Shown piece after piece: positions 58,310 to 64,000 of a stretch of 64,000 nucleotides of DNA. The stretch comes from Actinomycetota bacterium (lineage in GTDB: Bacteria > Actinomycetota > CADDZG01 > WHSQ01): positions 49,296 through 113,295 of the forward strand of contig WHSQ01000003.1 in the NCBI GenBank assembly GCA_009380005.1, given 5' to 3'. Each line of letters begins with the position of its first letter. The stretch's first letter is position 1. The position numbers were made by a program, and so were the translations under genes. The notes under the pieces were generated by a model. The model had not been told where the DNA came from. It ran no database searches and worked only from the letters and a program-made list of their open reading frames with translations.

Positions 58310-59696
58310 ATCCAGACGCGAACTCGTGCTGACAGCCCTCGTCGCGGCCCTGGTCGTGGCCGGCATCCTCATCGACGTCGTCACCGATGCGGTTCGTTCG
58401 GGCCCGGCCGTGTCGACTGCCGACCGCATCGTCGAACGCGCCGCTTACTGCCCACCGGCCGCCGAGGGTGCTACCGAACTACGCGTCGCCGCCGTGGCCG
58501 AGCGGCCGGACGAGAACGTCGAGGCCGCGATACATCCGATGACCGAGGACCCCTTCGAGCTCGCGCCCGGGCGTTCCATCCTGCGGGCCGTGAAAGATGG
58601 CCTCGCTCAACAGATCGTGGGCCGCGGCTCGACGATGGTGGCGGGAGCGGCAACCGGTTTCGGGGAGGGTCGGGTTACGGGGCTCGGGGGGGCGAGATGC
58701 TCGAGAACCGCTGCAGCACGTTGGTACTTCGCTGCCGGATCCAGCGTGCTTACCGCCGACGACCGCCTCCTCATCCATAACCCGTTCCCGGAGGACGCCG
58801 TCATCGGGGTCGTGTTCGTCACCCCGGACGGCGAGAGCTCGCCTGCCAACGCATCGGACCTCGCGATCCCGGCAGGGAAGTCTCTGATGCTTCGGGTGAA
58901 CGACTTCGTTACGGCCGAGCGATTGCTGTCTGCGATCGTCACCGCCGATCGAGGGCGGGTCGTTGCATGGAGGCTCATGCTCGAGCAGCCGGACGCGCTT
59001 CCGGAGGGAGTGGTTTCGACACTGGGTGCGAAGGGACCCGCCGCTACCTGGTATTTCCCCGCCGGGCACGTCCAGCCGGGGGTGCGGGAGGTTATCTCGG
59101 TGCTCAATCCGACCGACCGCGAGGCTCTGGTGACCGTATCCCTGGCAACGCGCAGCGGGGCCGTCCAACCCCGGGGCCTGGCCGAGGTCAGGATCCCGTC
59201 TCATACGTCGGCCGCGTTCAGTCTCCCCGCGAAGGTGGGGCCCAAGCAGGCGAACGTGGGGGGCGCGAGCGCCATCGTCGCGGCCCAGAACAACGTGGCG
59301 ATCGTCGCCGAACGCACGGCCTATTACTCGACGTCGACGTTGCGGGGGATCGAGTCCGAGGTCGGGGCTCGGACGACGTCGACGGGTTGGGCCCTGCCCC
59401 CCTTGGCGCCGGACGCGGCGACCGACCGCTTGTCCCTGCTCAACCCGGGAGCCGAACCAGCCTCGATATCCGTGACGCTTTACGGTCCCGACAGCGAGCC
59501 CCTGCAACCCAAGCAGTTGCAGGGCGTCCGGCTCAGCCCGGGACTCCGCGGAGAGCTGGCTCTCGACGACATCGAGGGAGCCGGGCACATGGTCGCCGTT
59601 GTCACGTCGTCTCAGCCGGTCGTCGCGGAACGTACCGCGACGTCGTCACGCCTGTCGGATATCGCCTCCGTCATGGGGATCGTGCTGGGCCACTAG
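58302..59696 (+). CDS. DUF5719 family membrane-anchored protein
   Basis: About 464 residues from a TTG at 58302 (GTG at 58326 is an alternative). One N-terminal helix (about residues 10-28) anchors a large extracytoplasmic beta-rich part with repeated 100-residue units sharing W/Y-F...SVL.P..REALVTVSL patterns (AARWYFAAGSSVLTADDRLL; AATWYFPAGHVQPGVREVIS; WALPPLAPDAATDRLSLLNP). These are typical DUF5719 repeats of unknown function. Overlap with the GT2 fusion suggests a joint role at the membrane surface. Confidence 0.75.
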   Translation: MTESRRELVLTALVAALVVAGILIDVVTDAVRSGPAVSTADRIVERAAYCPPAAEGATELRVAAVAERPDENVEAAIHPMTEDPFELAPGRSILRAVKDGLAQQIVGRGSTMVAGAATGFGEGRVTGLGGARCSRTAAARWYFAAGSSVLTADDRLLIHNPFPEDAVIGVVFVTPDGESSPANASDLAIPAGKSLMLRVNDFVTAERLLSAIVTADRGRVVAWRLMLEQPDALPEGVVSTLGAKGPAATWYFPAGHVQPGVREVISVLNPTDREALVTVSLATRSGAVQPRGLAEVRIPSHTSAAFSLPAKVGPKQANVGGASAIVAAQNNVAIVAERTAYYSTSTLRGIESEVGARTTSTGWALPPLAPDAATDRLSLLNPGAEPASISVTLYGPDSEPLQPKQLQGVRLSPGLRGELALDDIEGAGHMVAVVTSSQPVVAERTATSSRLSDIASVMGIVLGH

Positions 59697-60478
59697 GCCG
59701 ACGCGGCTTGAGCCAGAGCGCGGCCGGCGTAGGCCCGGGCAGCTTCCACGAGATGCTCGAAGATCTTGAGCTGCCGAGCTTCTACCGGAGCCATGACCTC
59801 GGGATGCCATTGCACACCGACGACCCAGCTGTGCTCGCGTGCCTCCACGCCCTCGAGCACCCCATCCTCGGCCCATGCGACGTGACGGAGTTGAGGTGAG
59901 ACGACGTCGAGACCCTGGTGATGGTGCGAGTTCACCGGCATCCCGTTCGTCTCGAAGATGCTCGCCATCAGGCTCTCGGGTTTGACATCGACGGAGTGGG
60001 CGTGCTCCGCCCGAGGACGGTCGCGGTAGTGATCGAGCAGGCCGGCGTCGTCGGCGAGGTGCTGGTCGAGCGTGCCTCCGAGCACCACGTTCAGCATCTG
60101 CATGCCCCGGCAGACGGCCAGCACCGGCAGGTCTCGTTCGAGCGCCGCCCGCAGCAGGTTCATCTCGAAGCGATCACGCCTCCGGTTGACGCCGTGGGTC
60201 TGGGGATGCGGCTCCCGGCCGTACATCGCCGGGTCGATGTCGCCACCGCCGGGAAGCAGGAGCCCGATGGCGCCGTCGAGGGGCGACAGGTCGTCGGGAT
60301 CGAGCCCCGCGGTGAGGTCCATGCCGGCCGGGATGGGGACCTCGGACGCCGGGTTGTGGGTCGAGAACACCCGGGGGTAGCCCCCGGCGGACTGGAGGGC
60401 GAGGACGTAATCGGTCGGAGGGCGCATGCGCCCGTTCCGCTTCAGGCTCGTTATGGCTATATGCCCATTACGACTCAT
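59693..60478 (-). CDS. Class I glutamine amidotransferase-like hydrolase (PuuD/gamma-Glu-GABA hydrolase type)
   Basis: 261 residues from the ATG at 60478. GLLLPGGGDIDPAMYGRE is the family turn, VLAVCRGMQMLNVVLGGTL carries the nucleophile Cys, and GVQWHPEVMAP the His/Glu. Members hydrolyse gamma-glutamyl amides such as gamma-glutamyl-GABA. Substrate here is unknown. It ends convergently with the DUF5719 gene and is divergent from metB, sharing an AT-richer 70-bp promoter gap. Confidence 0.88.
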   Translation of the reverse strand: MSRNGHIAITSLKRNGRMRPPTDYVLALQSAGGYPRVFSTHNPASEVPIPAGMDLTAGLDPDDLSPLDGAIGLLLPGGGDIDPAMYGREPHPQTHGVNRRRDRFEMNLLRAALERDLPVLAVCRGMQMLNVVLGGTLDQHLADDAGLLDHYRDRPRAEHAHSVDVKPESLMASIFETNGMPVNSHHHQGLDVVSPQLRHVAWAEDGVLEGVEAREHSWVVGVQWHPEVMAPVEARQLKIFEHLVEAARAYAGRALAQAASA

Positions 60479-60549
60479 ATGCGTCGGGACCTTTGTGGTA
60501 TCCAAGCTTTTCACTTCTGACCTACCTCATCCGTATGGAGTTACTCGCC

Positions 60550-61698
60550 ATGGACCGAATGCACTTCGAGACTGCGGCGATCCATGCCGGGCAAGATCCG
60601 GACCCGGCTACCGGCGCCATCATCGTGCCTATCTATCAAACATCAACCTACGCCCAGGACGCCGTAGCGAAACACAAAGGCTTCGAATACTCCCGGACCG
60701 ACAACCCGACCCGGCGCGCCCTGGAGCAGTGCCTGGCGGCCCTCGAGGGCTCCAAGCACGCTGCCGCGTTCGCCTCCGGGATGGCCGCCATCACGACGCT
60801 CGCGATGACGATGACATCCGGACAGCGAGTTCTGCTGCCCGACGATGTATACGGAGGCACCTACAGGTTATTCGCCCGTGTTCTCCGGGACCTCGGGATC
60901 GAGTACGAGACCGTCGATATGACCGATCTGAAGGCGGTCGAGCGAGCCTGCGAACGGCCGATCGCCCTGCTGCTGGCGGAGACCCCGACCAATCCCACCT
61001 TGAAGATCCTCGATCTGAGAGCCCTGGCGGAGCGCGGGCATGCCGCGGGGGCGCTCGTCGCGGTCGACAACACCTTCGCCACTCCCTATCTGCAGCGCCC
61101 GCTCGATCACGGTGCCGACATCGTCCTGTACTCGGCCACGAAGTACCTCGGGGGCCATTCCGATCTGGTGGCGGGCTCGCTCGCGCTGAACGACGACGAC
61201 CTGGCCGACCGCCTGCGTTACCTGCAGAACGCGGTGGGGGCGGTCCCGGGTCCGTTCGACAGCTGGCTGTTGCTGCGCGGCCTCAAGACGCTGGCACTCA
61301 GGATGAGGGCACACTGCTCGAGGGCCACCCGCGTGGCTGCCTGGTTGAGCGAGCATCCGGCGGTCTCTCGGCTCCACTTCCCCGGTTCTGCCGCTCACCC
61401 CGGACACGAGGTCGCAACTCGCCAGATGGCCGCGGCGGGTGAACCGTTGTACGGCGGCATGGTGTCGTTCGAAGTCGCCGACGAGGCGCGGGCCCTCCAG
61501 GTCTGTGAGCGCACGGAGCTGTTCTTCCTCGGCGAATCGTTGGGGGGCGTCGAGTCCCTGATCGAACATCCCGGGAAGATGACGCACGCGAGCCTCGCCG
61601 GCTCCGGGTACGAGGTGGCGCCGGGATTGATCAGACTGTCGGTCGGGATCGAGCACGTCGACGATCTCATCGGCGACCTCGAGCGCGCCTTGTCCTAA
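60550..61698 (+). CDS. Cystathionine gamma-synthase/lyase-type PLP enzyme
   Basis: 382 residues, trans-sulfuration class of the Cys/Met metabolism PLP family: FETAAIHAGQDPDPATGAII, PIYQTSTYAQDA, YSRTDNPTRRALE, FASGMAAITTLAM, AVDNTFATPYLQRPLDHGAD and the PLP Lys in YSATKYLGGHSDLVAGS. Cystathionine gamma-synthase and gamma-lyase cannot be parted by eye; pairing with a cystathionine beta-synthase favours lyase/reverse trans-sulfuration. ATG 60550 chosen with GGAG 9 nt upstream. Overlaps the convergent gene by 4 nt. Confidence 0.9.
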   Translation: MDRMHFETAAIHAGQDPDPATGAIIVPIYQTSTYAQDAVAKHKGFEYSRTDNPTRRALEQCLAALEGSKHAAAFASGMAAITTLAMTMTSGQRVLLPDDVYGGTYRLFARVLRDLGIEYETVDMTDLKAVERACERPIALLLAETPTNPTLKILDLRALAERGHAAGALVAVDNTFATPYLQRPLDHGADIVLYSATKYLGGHSDLVAGSLALNDDDLADRLRYLQNAVGAVPGPFDSWLLLRGLKTLALRMRAHCSRATRVAAWLSEHPAVSRLHFPGSAAHPGHEVATRQMAAAGEPLYGGMVSFEVADEARALQVCERTELFFLGESLGGVESLIEHPGKMTHASLAGSGYEVAPGLIRLSVGIEHVDDLIGDLERALS

Positions 61699-63083
61699 GA
61701 CATCTGTGGTTGGTGAGCGAGGAACTCCAGGAGGTCCACCCGCGTCAGTACCCCCGCGGGTCGAGCTCCATCGACCACGACGATCGCCTCGGCCCCCCTG
61801 GATAGATCCGCCACCATCTCTTCGATCCCGGCCCCCGTCTGCACGACCGGCAGCGGCGGATCCATCACCTCGACCACGTCTCGGTTGATCGCGTCCCGAT
61901 CCCGGAAGACCTTCTCCAACAAGGTGCGATCGTGGATCGATCCGACGATCTCGCCGACGTCTTCGGGACGTTCCGCACGCGCCACTGGAAGCTGCGAGAT
62001 CCCGTACGACTGCAGGATCTCGATAGCGCGCCCGACCTTCTCGTGCGAGGCGACCGCGATGAGGTCGGGGAGCGACGAATGCGAACGCTTGTCCTGTAGC
62101 AGCTCGCCGATCCGAACCCGGCTGCCGGGCCGATCGAGGAAGCCGTGCTCGATCATCCACGAGTCGTTATAGACCTTAGACAGATAACTCTTCCCGGAGT
62201 CCGGCAGGATCACCACCATCACGTCGCCGGGTTGGGTCTCCTTCCCGATCTCCAGCGCGGCCCACATCGCGGTCCCGCTCGAACCGCCTGCCAGCAGACC
62301 CTCCTCACGGGTGATCCGGCGCGCGGTCACGAAGCTGTCACGGTCGCCGACCGTTATCCACCGGTCGACGATGTCGCGATCGAGCGTGTCGGGCCACGAC
62401 TCCTTCCCGATCCCCTCGACGAGATAGGGACGGGACTCTCCTCCCGAGAAGATCGAACCCTCGGGGTCGGCGCCGACGATCAGGATGTCCGGGTTCTTCT
62501 CCTTCAGGAAGCGACCGGTACCCGTCACCGTCCCGCCGGTGCCGACGCTGATGACGACGTGCGTGAGGCGTCCATCGGTCTGCTCCCATATCTCCGGCCC
62601 GGTGGAGTGGTAGTGAGCCTCGGGGTTGCGGTCGTTGTGGTACTGGTTCGGCTGGAAGGCGCCGGGGATCTCCTCGGTGAGACGATCCGCGACCCGGTAG
62701 TACGACTCGGGCGACTCCGGGGGCACCATCGTCGGGGTGATCACGACGTCGGCGCCGTAGGCCCGGAGGAGCGCGATCTTCTCCTGGCTCATCTTGTCGG
62801 GCATGGTGAAGATGCACTTGTAGCCCTTGATCGAAGCGGCGATGGCGAGTCCGACGCCGGTGTTGCCCGAGGTCGGCTCGACGATGGTCCCGCCGGGCTT
62901 GAGCTTGCCCTCGCGTTCGGCGGCTTCGAGCATCCGCAGGCCGATGCGGTCCTTCACGCTCCCGCCCGGGTTGAGCATCTCGAGCTTCCCGTACATCTCC
63001 GCCGGGATCCCGGCCCCCAGGCGGTTCATCCGCAACAGGGGGGTATTCCCGATCAGGTCGAGGAGCGTCTCGTGAACCTCCAT
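61695..63083 (-). CDS. Cystathionine beta-synthase
   Basis: 462 residues. The N-terminal 320 residues are the fold II PLP domain (DLIGNTPLLRMNRLGAG, Lys in NPGGSVKDRIGLRMLEA, VEPTSGNTGVGLAIAA, VISVGTGGTVTGTGRFLKEK) and the C-terminal 130 residues are two CBS modules (SLPDLIAVASHEKVGRAIEI; VVQTGAGIEEMVADLSRG). It condenses serine and homocysteine to cystathionine, or works as an H2S-releasing/O-acetylserine enzyme. TACGAT 6 nt before the ATG gives a leaderless start. Convergent with the gamma-synthase/lyase gene. Confidence 0.92.
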   Translation of the reverse strand: MEVHETLLDLIGNTPLLRMNRLGAGIPAEMYGKLEMLNPGGSVKDRIGLRMLEAAEREGKLKPGGTIVEPTSGNTGVGLAIAASIKGYKCIFTMPDKMSQEKIALLRAYGADVVITPTMVPPESPESYYRVADRLTEEIPGAFQPNQYHNDRNPEAHYHSTGPEIWEQTDGRLTHVVISVGTGGTVTGTGRFLKEKNPDILIVGADPEGSIFSGGESRPYLVEGIGKESWPDTLDRDIVDRWITVGDRDSFVTARRITREEGLLAGGSSGTAMWAALEIGKETQPGDVMVVILPDSGKSYLSKVYNDSWMIEHGFLDRPGSRVRIGELLQDKRSHSSLPDLIAVASHEKVGRAIEILQSYGISQLPVARAERPEDVGEIVGSIHDRTLLEKVFRDRDAINRDVVEVMDPPLPVVQTGAGIEEMVADLSRGAEAIVVVDGARPAGVLTRVDLLEFLAHQPQMS

Positions 63084-63089
63084 GGGCGC

Positions 63090-63095
63090 ATCGTA
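63090..63095 (-). promoter_or_regulatory. Candidate -10 element for the cystathionine beta-synthase gene
   Basis: TACGAT on the minus strand, 6 nt before the ATG at 63083. Confidence 0.45.
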
Positions 63096-63183
63096 GCCCG
63101 GGCGGATGCCTGCAACCCAGAAGGCTCTTCGTACGTCTTACCTTGGTGAGTGGCCCACCGGGCCTTACGATTATGGGGGTCTG

Positions 63184-64000
63184 ATGGCAGTAGAGGCGAT
63201 CGCTTCGGAAGACGGCCGGCGGGCGCTGAGGCGCTTGCTGCCCAGGCGCGACAACTGGCTGACCTACGTCCTGGTCGTCCTGATCGTCCTCGCGGTCACC
63301 GCCGTCTCGGGGATGGCCTACGCCACCTACTCCTACGCGCAGAGGTACGAGGGCCGGCTCCTCCCCGGAACGAGCATCGCCGGCGTAGAGGTCGGCGGCC
63401 TGTCACGCGGCGAGGCCAGGGCTCGTGTGGAGGCGGCCATCCGGCCCCGCCTCGAGGCGCCGGTGAGCCTCGGCTGGCGGGACAAGAGTTGGACCGTGAC
63501 CCCGGCCGACGTGAAGGCTCGGTCGGACGCGGAGGCCGTGATCGACGGCGCTTTCGCGGCCGCCGACGAGGCCGGTTTCCTCGACTTCGCTCGCATGCGC
63601 TTCGTGGATGCCGATGTCGGACCGAGCGACGATGTCGCCATCGGCTACGACCCCGACGAGGTGCGCCGGTACGTGGCAGCTCTGGCGAAGGACTTCCGGC
63701 GCCGTCCCAAGGACGCCGCCCTCGACTACTCGACCGGCTGGGTGGAGATCACCGAGGCCCGGAAGGGTCGTCGGCTGAAGGTCGGCAAGACGGCTTCGGC
63801 CCTGCTCGGCGCCTTCCGAGGCGGGCAGGCTCACGCGCCGCTCGCCGTCAAGATCGTCGAGCCCGAGGTCACCTCCGACGCGTTCGACAAGGTGCTCCTG
63901 CTGCGCATCGGCGAGAACAAGCTCTACCTCTACGAGGAGGGAGCGATCACCGAGGAGTGGGTCGTTGCGACCGGCCAGCCGGAGTACCCGACGCCGACCG
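63184..64000 (+). CDS. L,D-transpeptidase (YkuD) with N-terminal anchor, 3' end outside window
   Basis: 272 residues visible and open at the right edge. A basic N-terminus and one membrane helix (about 27-50) lead to a PG_binding_4-type region (SIAGVEVGGLSRGEARARVE, near residues 63-82), a second related segment, and then LLRIGENKLYLYEEGAI with EEWVVATGQPEYPTPT, the start of the YkuD domain. The catalytic Cys/His lie beyond the window. The enzyme forms 3-3 peptidoglycan cross-links outside the membrane. TACGAT and GGGGG precede the ATG. Confidence 0.87.
   Translation, partial: MAVEAIASEDGRRALRRLLPRRDNWLTYVLVVLIVLAVTAVSGMAYATYSYAQRYEGRLLPGTSIAGVEVGGLSRGEARARVEAAIRPRLEAPVSLGWRDKSWTVTPADVKARSDAEAVIDGAFAAADEAGFLDFARMRFVDADVGPSDDVAIGYDPDEVRRYVAALAKDFRRRPKDAALDYSTGWVEITEARKGRRLKVGKTASALLGAFRGGQAHAPLAVKIVEPEVTSDAFDKVLLLRIGENKLYLYEEGAITEEWVVATGQPEYPTPT

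Noticed and set aside
60420..60549. SAM or other riboswitch before the cystathionine gamma-synthase-type gene
   Set aside because: The gap between divergent starts is only 71 bp and no riboswitch core was recognised.
1..64000. tRNA, rRNA, CRISPR, insertion sequence or prophage
   Set aside because: No T-loop consensus in a tRNA fold, no repeat-spacer array, no transposase, integrase or phage structural gene was seen on either strand.

Overview
The window is about 64 kb of high-GC DNA with dense coding on both strands, many GTG/TTG starts and many start/stop overlaps of the ATGA/GTGA/TTGA type. Coenzyme F420 genes (cofD, cofE), a DUF222-HNH (13E12-type) protein behind a LexA-type SOS box, an acyl-CoA carboxylase beta/epsilon pair, and DUF3105, DUF4383, DUF4012, DUF5719 and LytR-CpsA-Psr proteins all point to an actinomycetotal chromosome, probably a deep-branching or uncultured lineage; a finer placement cannot be supported from the sequence alone. 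I saw no rRNA, tRNA, CRISPR array, insertion sequence or phage module. Many genes have a TANNNT hexamer only 6-9 nt before the start codon and no Shine-Dalgarno sequence, so leaderless transcription appears common.

Layout. 0-9.5 kb: envelope genes (a truncated flippase, sulfotransferase, WecG/TagA-type and family 2 glycosyltransferases, a CDP-alcohol phosphatidyltransferase) mixed with three alkaline-phosphatase-superfamily (AP) enzymes. 9.5-11.5 kb: a locally lower-GC cation efflux gene and two tandem DUF4383 membrane proteins. 11.5-21.8 kb: an unbroken minus-strand series running from an ethylmalonyl-CoA-type mutase through an LLM oxidoreductase, DUF4012, a cytidylyltransferase-like protein, an sn-glycerol-1-phosphate dehydrogenase and a fourth AP enzyme to an undecaprenyl-phosphate sugar transferase. 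19.8-39.3 kb: central carbon metabolism containing much of an ethylmalonyl-CoA pathway (thiolase, fused double 3-hydroxybutyryl-CoA dehydrogenase, enoyl-CoA hydratase homologue, crotonyl-CoA carboxylase/reductase, epimerase, mutase, acyl-CoA dehydrogenase, propionyl-CoA carboxylase beta/epsilon, fumarase), interspersed with purM, an MFS transporter and the HNH gene. 39.4-52.4 kb: an LCP ligase, an MhqE/MhqD-like quinone detoxification pair, and an exopolysaccharide locus (four GT4 glycosyltransferases, a GDP-fucose-synthase-like enzyme, SpoIID/LytB protein, small flippase-like protein, NDP-sugar pyrophosphorylase, epimerase). 52.4-54.8 kb: DUF3105 and F420 genes. 55-59.7 kb: a 1054-residue membrane glycosyltransferase fusion with a DUF5719 partner. 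59.7-63.1 kb: a class I glutamine amidotransferase and convergent cystathionine gamma- and beta-synthase genes. The window ends inside an L,D-transpeptidase.

The most unusual theme is at 2.3-16.8 kb. Four AP-superfamily enzymes, two of them COG3379-type, sit with an archaeal-type glycerol-1-phosphate dehydrogenase, a LicC/IPCT-like cytidylyltransferase and a CDP-alcohol phosphatidyltransferase. Together these could make and transfer an sn-glycerol-1-phosphate (or related polyol-phosphate) group for an envelope polymer or lipid. One of the four AP enzymes also appears circularly permuted. Function here is inferred from family and gene order, not shown directly.
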